Of a stretch of 64,000 nt of DNA, positions 37,865 through 49,036 are shown in pieces. The stretch comes from Eutypa lata (lineage: Eukaryota > Ascomycota > Sordariomycetes > Xylariales > Diatrypaceae). The stretch is from NCBI GenBank assembly GCA_022661535.1, contig JAKULF010000010.1, positions 186,001 through 250,000 on the forward strand, given 5' to 3'. The notes under the pieces are model-generated. The model searched no databases. It had not been told where the DNA came from and saw only the letters and a program-made list of their open reading frames with translations. The translations under genes and the position numbers were made by a program. Positions within the stretch are counted from its first letter, which is position 1, and each line of letters opens with the position of its first letter.

Positions 37865-39272
37865 CGATTAGTCGCAAAGGCCGACCACTAGACGCAACTA
37901 GATGAGAGAAATAGAGGGCACATCTAGGCCGATGTAAGTATAAGAGGATCACAGCGCTCAGTGGAGAGAGGGGCAGCATCTCTAGAAGATGCACACAGCG
38001 AAGGCGCATGTCAAAGCCTTATATATAACAGGCAAGTAGTATATTGAAATGGGGTCGTAAAACGAATCCGGCTGCGTGCTTACTGCCTATAGAGAGGAGA
38101 TGCGAGGGCCATTGGACGTGGCAGGGGTAGTATCAAGCTCAGCCCTTTCGGGCCGCAGTATGCACCTCATCACTAGTGTAGTTGGAGAACAAAGGCAGCC
38201 CAATGGAGGTCTTGAAGGGTGTGTAGCCACAATCTGCATAATGGACGCCATTTTACTGAATAGTAAACAATTGATAAGCCGACGTTCCCGTGTTGGGGGC
38301 GATGCAGTAAGCGGTGTCACTACGCTTCGGTGTCCCTACCCTGACCGGTACTCCTTCTGCGGCCCTCTGCCGAGGGCGACACTTCATTGGATTGAAATAC
38401 CCCAGGTATGTAGTATAAATGCACTTCCGAAGGACCAATATAGAGTAGAGCGGCGATATATAGCAGTGCAGGGATAAACATAGTGTTTCGCAGTTGTGTA
38501 GCGTAGCATACCTTTCTCTATACCTAGATATATGGAACGCACTAGACACGACCGGGCGGGGGGAAGTACTGTCTTTTATTAGATTTTCAAGGCCTACCGG
38601 TTTATTGAGCCTTGTTGATACTTCATGTTACCTCATAACGATCCAATTGCGATATTAGCTCTATGAGACCTCAGGGGAAGAAAGAGCTAAGATGTGCGTG
38701 GGGAAGAAGTTGATTGGTACAAAATACTGGTCGATGAGCGTGGTGGCACATTATTATAAAATGCCTTCGTAGAATATGGGGTTTTCCGTCGAGGATAAAC
38801 ATATTCGCTATAATTTGTAGCACTCCTTAAATAGCAAGGCTTCATTCTTACGTAGTATTTATAGCCTGCTGATACATTGTGGCGTTTATATTTCTTCTCT
38901 CTTTTTCCCCTCACGGCTACCTTGGCCTGACGTGAGGTACTTTACAAGTGGTGTATAGAGAATAATCTTTTCTATACGCGGGTGGGACGGCTCGGCGGTG
39001 GATGAATACGCATTTTGCGAATTTCTAGGGCATTGCCTTCGTAAACAGTAATGGTAAATAAATTGCATACTTATCTTCCTCCAACAGCGTTCATCCTGAT
39101 GCACTAGCCGGCCATTCTTTTCGCCAAAAAGGCAGCCTTATAATACAATTAGAACCTCACATTCTAGTCTAGTTGCTCGCTGCTTTTTGGACCCAGCATA
39201 TTCCAAGGTTCTGCCCCGGCTATCCCACTCCTGTAAAGGGGAAATACAAAAAGTTAACAAAAGATTATTTTT
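37865..39272. other. Intergenic, 1.4 kb
   Basis: Promoter side of the Pth11-like gene. Short frames only. Bases about 38680-38890 are mildly AT-rich. No gene supported. Confidence 0.4.
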
Positions 39273-39450
39273 GCCTGGTCCAGGATTCGAACCTGGGACT
39301 TCTTTTGCCGTTCTGTGGAGGTGGGATATTCGCACAGGGTGTGAAGATGCACCCGGATATTCTGTGGTGCACATTGGCGCAGCCACAGGGCATCGAACCC
39401 GAGGTCTTCAATTGTTCTTTCTGACGTGTTACCACTACACTAACCTGGCT
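39273..39450 (-). ncRNA. tRNA-like / tRNA-derived Pol III unit with two B boxes
   Basis: On the minus strand a tRNA-like 5' end (AGCCAGGT at 39450) is followed by TAGTGTAGTGG (39442-39432), a full match to the A-box consensus. A first B-box-like GGTTCGATGCC lies at 39399-39389. About 105 bp further a perfect B box GGTTCGAATCC (39293-39283) sits in a T-arm of five pairs (CCAGG/CCTGG). The 3' end ACCAGGC could pair with the 5' GCCAGGT at six of seven positions. T-runs follow downstream. A normal anticodon stem is not visible, so it is not a standard functional tRNA. The best readings are a tRNA pseudogene fused to a second 3' half, or a tRNA-derived SINE head. Confidence 0.6.
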
Positions 39451-39716
39451 TCTAATTGTTAATGGATTGATGTATTATTATGACTTATATGCTTGATTGA
39501 CTTGGTAACTAACGTTACTGACCGCCTAGGTAGTATCTACATGCGTACTTCGTACGTGTATGTATTATTCTCTCAGTGAACGAGGGCTTTCCCCCCTTCA
39601 GTACCTAGACAGGCTGCGGTCGTTATTCAGTTTCACGTAATGGAGTAACCAATATTATATCTACTTACCCCACGCTCTGTAACTAAACAGATCGTAGTTC
39701 ATATTCCCCTACATGG

Positions 39717-40272
39717 TCAATACCGCATACAAGCCCGGCCTCGATTCTCCAAAGCCTCATCAAACCAATACAGACCACCGCCACGCATCGACGACGCACC
39801 GGTCAACATATCCATGCGCACGCAGTCCAGCTGGGTGGGATCATCCAGTTCCTTCCCTCCAACACGACAGACGACGATCTCGCCCTTCTCAGCCGCACCC
39901 CTATCCCAGACTCCGAAGAAATGCTCGTTCAGATCTATGTTCCTCGGTTTGTCCCACAGCCACGCCGCCGCATCTTCGACCTTCTTGCCGACGAGCGGAG
40001 ACTTGTAGTCCTTGCGGGTAGGCGGTCTGTTTCCCTCACCAATCTTTTGCGGCACCTTCTTAGGGGCTCCCGCGTAGTCCCGTTCTGCTAGCCACAGTGT
40101 CCAGACTCCTGTGCCGTCGAAGGCTTTTTCTAGGAGATGGTCGATGGTCTGGTATCCTGGGTTAGCAGGATGTGCTGGCAGTAGAAGATCCTGAGCGGTC
40201 CTTTTTCATGCTTACCTCTACGGGTACTTCGACTAGAGGAATGAGTGCGTAAGGCCGATGGTCGTCTGACAT
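39717..40272 (-). CDS. Uncharacterised fungal protein, 162 aa
   Basis: Two exons, 40272-40216 and 40148-39717, with a 67-nt intron (GTAAGC donor, GCTAAC branch, ACCAG acceptor), phase 0. The protein begins MSDDHRPYALIPLVEVP and continues TIDHLLEKAFDGTGVWTLW, with PPTRKDYKSPLVGKKVEDA and FFGVWDRGAAEKGEIVVCRVG. This is compact, soluble and clearly protein-like, with no signal peptide or membrane segment. I recognise the layout as that of conserved hypothetical fungal proteins but not a functional domain. Nearer acceptors at 40191 (a 25-nt intron) also keep the frame but are too short to be likely. Confidence 0.65.
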
Positions 40273-41554
40273 GATGTCGAAAGACGAATGACGGCTGGGA
40301 TGATGATTCCACGAAGTGGATAATGTCGAGGTTGTAAGTAATGTATGTAATGTGAAAACAAATAGTGATACACGTCAGTTTATGAATAAAATTTAGGAGC
40401 GCCTACCTACTTCGTAAGCATTTAGATAATGAAATTACCTCCACGGATCTTACCTAGGTCATTTTTGTAACACAAGGCTACGTCATTTAAGGATACATCC
40501 AACTACGTCATTTGAAGAACCTTCTTCTGCAAATAGGTAGGTTACATTGACTATTAGAACCGCCTATATACGCCTCAATATTCCTTCAAGAGTCCAAAGT
40601 GTTAGTGTATACCTTACCATCGGCTGTGTTTCCCTCTTCGTATGGAGAAATAGAATGGTTCTCGCAAGGTCATACGTCGTTCTTACCATTTTCTTAATCA
40701 TTTCTGCCTCTTTTGGCATCCATTTCAGGTTTGTTTGACGTCGTGATACTGTGCCTCGAATCCCAAGCAATTATGCATAAGTTCCGTGACGCTCTGGCTT
40801 AGAGGCTTACTCGATGGAACTGCACATTTGAATCCTTCGCCGCACATTGAAGATAATGGGCCGCATTCTGTTCACATCTGTACCATACTGTGGCTAGGAT
40901 TAATCCTCTACACGCCACCCTCGATTCGTAGGCTAGACATCCTGACATTGTACTCCGGAGAGCTAGAAGGATATCACCCTCTCAATTTGAATGATACGTC
41001 TTATTAGATATAGAATTTTGCGTACACTGTAAGCTAGCGTATTTACATTCTAAGCGCGAAATTATCCTGTTAATCCGATGTATAGAGTAATGGTGGCCCC
41101 TGAAAAGGCTTCCACCGCCATCAGGAAGTCAAGCATGGATATAGATCATCTATGATGGCCATCACTTTCGTAGGTAGTGGACGCCCAAAATACAATTGGC
41201 AATGTCAGGGTTAATACACATTGGGATCTATGTGCGCCCACATGATACATCTCAGGTTGCCAGCTCAGTCTGCCCACGAGTGAACGTACGGGAAGACCAT
41301 AGGTTGGTTGTAAGGCATATCCCTCGTAATACACAAAAGTCTATATTTAGCAAAGGCAGCCAAATCATGATACATAGCTGCACTCTGGACCTGGGGGAAA
41401 GATGACAGCTTCAGGTATATAAGGGGCATCAAGACACAGTTTGATATATCAGTTATGCCTCCTGAACATCAAGCAACGTTCTCCGTTCTCCGTTATCCAC
41501 CTCTGTGTCCTTGAATAGTTCACAACCCCACGTTTAGCTCTCCAATAAGTCACA
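40273..41554. other. Divergent intergenic region
   Basis: 1.3 kb between the small minus-strand gene and the secreted nuclease gene. No supported frame or RNA. Confidence 0.4.
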
Positions 41555-42955
41555 ATGCTGTCCCTAGTAACTGTTGCCGTTTTCACCACCTTCTGCCGAG
41601 CTAGTGTAGATGTACTTGCTCTCCCTCCAGTGCCTAATAGGTTACATTCCCGTGACCTCCAGAGGCGGGCCGAGGTTGACTGCGGCTCGTTCACCATGTT
41701 CTGCGGCGGAGTGCCGAAGCCTGATGGTAGCCGTCTGACCAGCATCGAACCAGCGTGTGCTAACGCCTGCCACTTCGTCAATGTTCTCAACCAAGGCTCC
41801 TACACTGCTACATACCGACCCAACGCCGATACCAGCCAGAACCGCCGTCAGTCCGGGTGCCAAGTCGGCGGCGCAAATGACCACAGCATCTGCACTTTCA
41901 TGCCGTTTAGCCAGAGGTAAATGGGCACAGATCCTCCTTGTTGAGAATGACTAGGCATTGACATATAGTGTTGTAATTAGATTCGCCGATACGGAGAATG
42001 ACCCAACATGTGACGAGGTACGATAGGATTATATCCGTGAACTCTGACCTTATTTGGGGATTAACCCCGATTCCAGTTCCCCATGGCAGATTGGATTCAG
42101 CCAGATTTTGACCCTGCTAACGGTCCACGTAACTCGCTGCGATGCATGGAACGAGGCCCGAACGCAGCGGCGGGAAACCAGTGGAAGAACTTCAAAGAGG
42201 GTGTCGGCGATGGTCTCGAAGGACGTACATGCCAGGGGGACATGAGCGACCCGAACACGGACTACAAGTTCACCATCAAGTTTAACACTGATAATGCAGA
42301 CACCTCGTAAGTATGACCGCAGCCTCCCCTTTTCGTAATTACTTTATCTGCTCTTCGGCAATCCATCAGCATTAGATGATTGACGCGCAAGTTATGTAGC
42401 CAAATCGGCTATTGCAGCGACCCCATTGGGACTCTCGACATCGGGGAGTTCTGGATGACAACCATGGGCGGGAGTACGGGTGCGAACAACTTCCCCATGA
42501 AATCAAGTGACAGCCACTATAGTATAACGGACGGGACGGCTACGAAGGACTTGCTGCAATGCAAGCTGGTCGTGACGCGCACAAGCGGGGACAACTACGA
42601 CGGCACCATCTTCGACGTCGACGGCAACGAGATCAGCCAGGCTGCCGACGGGCTGAACGAGGACGGCGCTAGGCTGGTGATCCAACCGCCTACGGACAAG
42701 AGCCTCGGCGACCTTGCGATCATCCGCACTGGTGAGATGGGACAGGGCGGTACGGCCGGGTCTCGTGTCGACTTCGAGTTCCGCCTCAAAGGGGGGAACG
42801 CATCGCCGCTGGTCGACTTCGATTGGAACACGGAGACGAGCGGTAAAGACAACCGGCCCTCTGGCAGCAAATATTGTGATGTGCCAAATATTGAAGACAA
42901 CGAGGATGGCTCTCGACAGACCATCACATGCTACTATCCCTGCCCACTGCCGTGA
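41555..42955 (+). CDS. Secreted NucA/NucB-type deoxyribonuclease-like protein
   Basis: Four exons: 41555-41916, 41981-42017, 42077-42306 and 42400-42955, giving 394 residues. Introns are 64, 59 and 93 nt with GTAAAT, GTACGA and GTAAGT donors; exon 2 is only 37 nt. The protein starts with a signal peptide (MLSLVTVAVFTTFCRAS) and a dibasic-rich propeptide. The nuclease-like part reads NRRQSGC, TFMPFSQRFADTENDPTCDEFPM and GPRNSLRCMERGPNAAAGNQWKNF. Splicing of the 37-nt exon recreates the CDEFP block typical of the NucA/NucB family. The C-terminal 180 residues (DIGEFWMTTMGG onward) form a second, Asp/Gly-rich domain I cannot name. Many cysteines fit an extracellular enzyme. It could degrade extracellular DNA, but activity is inferred. 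Confidence 0.72.
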
Positions 42956-44318
42956 GCACATCAAATTGGAAACGACTTGAAAGGTTAGGCAGATGCCTAC
43001 CACCTGAGCTAAGCATATAATATATGAATGATACATCCCCCTAGCCACTAGCTCTCTGTCATGACAACAACACCTGGCTTGAATACACAACAAATTGATT
43101 TGGCACCCACTCTGTCGTCAAAGATCAGAACCTGTGCCTGAAGTTAGATATATTTGCCCTGTGAATACAGTTAGATCAGTGTGGCGACTTTCACTGTAGG
43201 ACGTTACACAACCAGAAAGCTCGGAGCTTCCTTACCTCGATTAGAGATACTTCACAATTAGACTGTCCAAACTGTCCGAGAACTTAAAAGTAGTTTGCAA
43301 CTGCAATGGACACACCTAGTCCAAAATAACACTTCTAAGTTCAAGTTCCATTATCACGGCTGTGACCTAGACGATCTTACCCTCCGTACCCTACCTGAGT
43401 CCAAGGGCTCGCGCTTGAGATTAGTGCCGTGAGCTCGGCACGTCGTCGTCGTCTGCCTAAATAACGTAACAACCTGGCTGCCTATCACCCCCAGATGGCC
43501 GCAAAGCCGGGGATGTAAGTCAGGAGCTGAGCACCAGAAGCTATCTAGGCGTCATCCCTCCATAGTGATCCATAGTGATAGTAGGGAGACTGCCATTGGC
43601 GGTAGACGATTCAGACCCCCAGCTCTCTTGGTGCTCTCATACTATAATTCTCGCCTATCAATATTCCGGTGTATAACCAGCAGAGACTTGGACTACTTAC
43701 AAGTGACTTCCCATATCGAGGACGATGTCCTGACATAAACCCCTGAGCTCGGACAATGGGTCGAATTAGAGTGTTCGGAGAGCCGAGCGGCGCCGAGGAC
43801 AAGCCAGTGTGGGTATGAGGATCGACTTGGTGAGCTTCACGACGGGCAGATCACATCGCTCATACCTTATGTAGGGACTGAAGATTAAATGCTGAGTTTT
43901 GTTGTGTTAAACCTGGTAAAGGGGAAACCCGCTTGTAATAGATCGAGTAGAGTTTAATTGGCATCGAAATCTTACCCGCGAGGAAATGCGCTTGTAAGCA
44001 TGCAGAAGAGGTGGAGGAGAAGGGGATGGCTTTGAGAAAGTGTGATCTCCATATAGACATAGCATGTCATCGACATATGCAGACGTCGTCTGCAGATAGG
44101 CAGGGAAAAGGTAAAGGGAGTCACGATCTCAACAAGTAGAAAATCAACATTAAATCTATTCATCCATAAATGATCTGGCTAGTTAGATGTCGAAACTCTC
44201 TGCCTGGGTATACCTATCTATTTATTTATCTTCATCTTGATCCTCATATATATGCAAACGACAAAAAGCAACGCACACAAACACACATACATGCATACAT
44301 ACATTACATACATATATT
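42956..44318. other. Intergenic, 1.4 kb between convergent genes
   Basis: The two flanking genes converge on this gap, yet it is long for a convergent spacer. I see no gene, repeat or RNA in it. Confidence 0.4.
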
Positions 44319-45710
44319 TCATACCAACGTCTCATTCCACGGCCTGTAGGTCTGATCCTGCCAGACGGGGATATTCACGCACCAGAGCTTATCGGGCGGC
44401 TGGTCGCTCCACCGTATCAGCTCGGCGCCGTCGTCGCCGCCGTCGTTCGCCGTCCACTGCGACGTGTACCCGAACTGCTTCTTGACCGATTTCGACCCGG
44501 CGTTCGAGTACTCGACGTTCACGCTCGGCACGACAGCAATGCGGTTGAAGCCCGCCCACCACAAGTCCTTACAAAACAGCGTGGGCTCACCACTAAAGCA
44601 CTCGCCCTTGCGCGACGCGCGAAACCGAATTGGTTCCTGCTCCTCCTCCTCCTCCTCCTCCTTCTTCTTCTCTCCCCCAATCCCAATCTTCTCCCCAGTC
44701 CTCGACAGCCCCAGCAGCGGCGCAGCCGTGAACGCAACGAGACCATTCCAGCACGAGAATACCTGAAAGGGCAGCTTCGCATCGTAGCGGGCGCGGGTGT
44801 CGGGCTCGCCGGGGAACAAGGTCTTCTCGGAGACCTTCCAGGGCCCTGTTCCCGGGATCTGGGCGAACCCGTGACCCCCCATGGTGCGGGCAATCCACAG
44901 ATCATAGAACGACAGCGTCCACTGGTGGAAGTTCCAGTCCATGGCGCAGGTCATGTCGGCGCGCTGGCGGCGGCGCTGGTGCATCAGCTCCAGCATGTCC
45001 TCAGCGCAGAGCGCCACGTCGTTGACGAAGACGACGGTCGTGTCTGCGTTGGGCGGCTTCATCGTCTGCGTCGACGTCGCCGAGTACGTGATCTCGCCGT
45101 CGTGGGAGTAGTTCGTCAGCGGCGCCAGTGCGATGTTTCTCAATTCGGCCAGTTTCCGGATCCGAACCACGTCGGTCCCTAGACTCTCCTCGGTCGGATC
45201 GATGTTACTGTGTTGGAGGCGGTATGGGAGGCCAATCTCGGTTAGGCCGGGCACGAGCGCGGCGAGCACCTCGAGCGTGCCATCGTCGGAATTGCCCTCG
45301 ACGATGGAAAGCGCGCATTCGGTCGGGCCCAGGAACTTGACGACCTCGACGATGGAGGCCAGGAGGCGCGCTAGGACTTCGATGTTCTGGCGCAGGTCGA
45401 GCGCGAAGAAGTACTTGAGGTTGGGGCCCTCGCCGCCGCGCAGGTGCTCGTAGCGGATCGAGACGCTGTCGACGGAGGGGCAGCTCAGGCGCGAGAAGGT
45501 GATGTCGGAGGGGTCGAAGACGCTGCGCACGTAGGCGACGACGGACCGGAAGGTGCTCTCGCTGACGGCGTGGCCGAAACCGGGCGGCAGGGAGACGGCG
45601 GAGGCGCTGGTGTCGATGCCGAAGAGAGACCGGGTGTTGAAGAGGAGGAGGATCAGTAGGAAGGCCACCAAGCCGATCTGGAACATGTGACTCCGTGGGA
45701 ACAGTCTCAT
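44319..45710 (-). CDS. GT69 alpha-mannosyltransferase (CMT1/CAP59-like)
   Basis: A single exon of 463 residues. It is a type II membrane protein: a short basic cytosolic tail (MRLFPRSH), then a signal anchor at about residues 10-28 (QIGLVAFLLILLLF), with the catalytic domain in the Golgi lumen. Family landmarks are KYFFALDLRQNIEVL, ECALSIVEGNSDDGTLEVL, VVFVNDVALCAEDMLEL, MTCAMDWNFH, FYDLWIARTMGG and FQVFSCWNGLVAF. These fit the cryptococcal mannosyltransferase 1 / CAP59 group, which adds alpha-1,3-linked mannose to glycans. A glutamate run (EKKKEEEEEEEQEP) made by a TCC/TTC microsatellite at 44641-44676 interrupts a surface loop near residue 350. The C-terminus has NRIAVVPSVNVEYSNAG. The gene appears intact. 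Confidence 0.85.
   Translation of the reverse strand: MRLFPRSHMFQIGLVAFLLILLLFNTRSLFGIDTSASAVSLPPGFGHAVSESTFRSVVAYVRSVFDPSDITFSRLSCPSVDSVSIRYEHLRGGEGPNLKYFFALDLRQNIEVLARLLASIVEVVKFLGPTECALSIVEGNSDDGTLEVLAALVPGLTEIGLPYRLQHSNIDPTEESLGTDVVRIRKLAELRNIALAPLTNYSHDGEITYSATSTQTMKPPNADTTVVFVNDVALCAEDMLELMHQRRRQRADMTCAMDWNFHQWTLSFYDLWIARTMGGHGFAQIPGTGPWKVSEKTLFPGEPDTRARYDAKLPFQVFSCWNGLVAFTAAPLLGLSRTGEKIGIGGEKKKEEEEEEEQEPIRFRASRKGECFSGEPTLFCKDLWWAGFNRIAVVPSVNVEYSNAGSKSVKKQFGYTSQWTANDGGDDGAELIRWSDQPPDKLWCVNIPVWQDQTYRPWNETLV
44641..44676 (-). repeat. Trinucleotide tract coding for poly-Glu
   Basis: TCC and TTC units on the plus strand read as GAG and AAG codons on the minus strand, giving a Lys/Glu run in the mannosyltransferase. 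Such tracts vary in length between strains. Confidence 0.75.
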
Positions 45711-46786
45711 TTTGATTGGGGTGGTAGTGGTGGCGACAATGACACCAATTCAAGCATTTCGGCTAGGAAATCCAAAAAAGAAACTGCTCCCCTGATGGCG
45801 TGTCAGCGTGTCAGTGTGTGATACCTAGAGGCTAGCTAGGTAGGTATGTAGCCTTGAAATGCAAAACAACCTTAGACCTCAGACCTCAGAGTGGGATTGG
45901 AGAGGAGAAGACTGGGGGTTGATGTTCTTCTTTTTCTTCTAAAAATCTGTCACCTGTCAAATTATTAATTGGGTTGTTAGGCTGTCCCTTAGCCCACTGT
46001 AAAAGCGCCACTCATGGCCGCTAACTAGGGTTGCACTTGTAGCGGGCATACCTGCCACACCACAGGCTTGACAGGCCTGCGTACAGGGGTATTGGCCACT
46101 CCACTGCTCAGCCCATCAGCCCATCTTCGCCGAGGTTGAGCCCTTGTCGCCAACGTCGTGAATATCTCATTTCTTCATCAGGCTTCACAAGACATATAAG
46201 AAATCCTTCTAGATCATCGTCGCTCACAACCAAGTCCATTCACCGCCTACATAGCCGCCGTCACCAGTTCGCTTCCATCCACCTACCACCCTATGGGTCC
46301 GTATAACCAGCGCTCGTATAGTTATCGTGTCTGCGGCCTCAATCTGGTTAGTCGTGGGATATCGATATTCCGGATTAGGAGAGTGTTTGCTTGGTTTGTA
46401 TAGGCAATTAAATGGCTTTGAATCATTGTGTAGACGACGTCATAGCATAGATGAAGCTATTCCGTAGCATCGTAGTCGTTTTACAGGACTGAGCGATTGA
46501 TAGATCGCTTTATTCCCCTAAGCTCTTAGCAACTGTGCCTGTATTGTACATCACGAGGCACTCTTTGCGCTGAAGTCCCCGAAGGACATAGAAGAGTGCG
46601 AGGCCTCATACTAATTAGCTGCGGGAATATTCTAGCCATGAAGGTCTAATAGGTCATAAGCCTATGATCAGCCATATCATTGAAGATGAAAATGCATATG
46701 TATGATACTCAGAGATATGATATAATCGTCGTTTGACCCCCCTTCCCTCTCAGTACCACACCGAGCGATTGATTTCTCATTCCGTA
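45711..46786. other. Divergent intergenic region
   Basis: 1.1 kb upstream of the mannosyltransferase and of the decayed HET gene. No other gene supported. Confidence 0.4.
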
Positions 46787-47756
46787 GTGTTATCCCATCA
46801 GACAGCTCCGCCGATATAAGTACTATGCAGTCTCTTACAGATGGGGCAACGCCACGCAACCGAGTGATATAAAGTACATCTACATCGATGGGCAATTCTT
46901 CTGGGTTCGGAATAACGTCTGCGATTTCTTGCAGACAATGAGACAACGCGACATATACGACCCTTCTGGATTGATTCCATATGTTTGTAAATTCATTCGT
47001 CTGATCTCATGTTACGGTTTGCTCTATAGCAAGTATGGCATGACTAAGCTCATTCTCTCCCCCGATTCAGGAACCAAACAGACAGCTTCGAAAAGCACAG
47101 CGTGCTCTCGATGATGGGAGATGTATTCAGACAAGCCGGCTGTGTATTCACCTGGCTTGGAAATCTCCCCCCACGGTGATATATGTAGTGTTACTGATCG
47201 AAGGTACGATTACTGGAGCCGAGTATGGGTGGTCCAGGAGATCATGCTGGCCAGGAAAATTCATATCTGGTGCGGATCATGGGACTTCTCGTGGGAGCAA
47301 CTCTCAGAGGAATACCAATCCGACCCGAGGAGACGATGGCGATGGGGAGATTATTCTCGAGGCCTGATTGCCGCAAAGATCACATAGGACGAGAATGGTG
47401 GCACACATATTCCGCTGTTCAAAGTTCTGGATCACTTTTTAGACCAGCGATGCAGCAGGCGCGAAGACAGACTATATGGATTTCTCGGACTGCTCGCCAC
47501 TAGCTACGGAGAGAACGTGGTAAACCTCCGTAGTACATCCTAGCTCGTCCAGAACGTTCTGCATATGGGCATTGAGGAGATATTGAGGGAGAATTCTGAG
47601 CGTTCTGTACAGGGAGCATATATAAATAAGCTGGTCTTTTGGCTCGCCAAGGGCTTTGATCTGGTCCGCCCTCCTTTACCGGAAATTACAAGTTACGTGT
47701 TACTCGATGGTACACGCTGTGATACTGTTGTGATAAGGGATTGTTACGGCCCCTGA
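46787..47756 (+). pseudogene. Decayed HET-domain gene
   Basis: HET blocks appear in order on the plus strand but in different frames. First comes YYAVSYRWGNATQ (from about 46818) and FFWVRNNVCDFLQTM. Then, after a one-base frame change near 46965, FWIDSIC is joined through a possible 94-nt intron to NQTDSFEKHSVLSMMGDV and VFTWLGNLPPR. After a second shift and a missing stretch, YWSRVWVVQEIMLARKI and WCGSWDFSWEQL follow. The same frame carries a TAG at about 47386 before LDQRCSRREDRLYGFLGLL. The remaining sequence to 47756 is protein-like (MGIEEILRENSERSVQG). Two frame changes, an internal deletion and a stop indicate a dead gene. It was probably a third HET paralogue of this neighbourhood. 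Confidence 0.75.
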
Positions 47757-49036
47757 AACAAACCTTCAATTCTTCATCGAAATGGAATACTAGACTGTCC
47801 TAACCTCAGTTCATCCGTAAATAATAACGCCGAAAACTGCAACGTTGCACGAAACGTGATCCATGTTGGATAGATTTGAAAAAGCAAAACAATATCTTCT
47901 AACGAGAAGAAATCCGGAAAACAATTTGAAGCAACTTGGCTACCGTCTAGTTATACGAGGGACAACGCCTTTCTTATGCTGTTGGAAGAAGAAAAATTGA
48001 GACTTCAGGTGTCGTCAAAAATTGCCTTGAGGCTCAGCAGTGAGTTATAACTAGCCCCAGATCTGATAGACAGGGCGGGCCCCTTTTTCGGTTTCAGACC
48101 CCTCGCAAGCGCCCACACACGAGACACGAAACGAGTCGCCTCGTCCGCGCCATGCCGAAATAAGTTTGCAACCCTCTTAAGCGATTAATTGTTTTATGTT
48201 ATATTATCGATCAACACACTTCACCACTGTTTCAACGTATTGAATTTCAATTCGATATCAATTTTGACCTGGGCGTTTACCGTACTCAGTGCTGCCAGTG
48301 GTCCCCGCAGCTGCCTTGATATTGCTGTGCATGAATACAATGAAACCGTATAGCAGACAGAAAGGAGGTGTTCTGAACAATCCTTAGGGTTTGTCTATGT
48401 CTCCACGGTATCTAGAGACAGTGTCTCTACCTACTTCGGATGTCATCTTACTATACCTCCTATCATGCAGCATGCTCTCGTGCTAGAGGTAACGATGCAT
48501 CGCATACATATGCATGTTACTGTAGCGCTTTCTGGGGAAACGCCACAACGCCAACCCCCAACCCCTAAGAATCGACCATCCGATCGCCATGAAACCTTGG
48601 ATCTCCCAATGCCTAGCTAAGAATAGCCTCGCTGCGTAGATCGGAATGCCATGCATGCTCATGCATGGCGGCATGGATGGGGTTCGTGGAGATCTTGAAG
48701 TCTCATCCCTAGCGATGCACGGCACATCAAACAAGCAACGTGCCAGCCTCTGGCACCTCAGCCTCACGGCTCGACTATCTCGAAACGGGGTTGGTAGGGC
48801 ACCACAGCGGCGAGTTTATCTTCTAGAAGACAGCGCGGTTGCGATTGAAATATATAAGAACCTCAAAGATAACCTTTAACTTTTCAAGCTAGAACAGGCG
48901 ATCAATCAACATACCTTGCGTCGATACTTCACACAGCAAACAAACAACACATCAAACCAGGTTTCTCGAGTTCATCTCAGCTCATCACAGCTTATCACAT
49001 CACATCACATCACAACATCATAGCACACCAGACAAA
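47757..49036. other. Intergenic with a 45-codon frame
   Basis: A short frame at 47863-48000 (MLDRFEKAKQYLLTRRNPENN) is protein-like in composition and may be a further relic of the HET gene. The rest holds the promoter and leader of the next gene, including a TCACA microsatellite. Confidence 0.4.
48974..49015. repeat. TCACA microsatellite in 5' leader
   Basis: Repeated TCACA units lie 22-60 bases before the start codon of the BAS2-like gene, in its presumed 5' untranslated region. Confidence 0.7.

Noticed and set aside
40191..40215. 25-nt ultrashort intron in the small minus-strand gene
   Set aside because: A 67-nt intron (40149-40215) with a good branch point and acceptor also keeps the frame.
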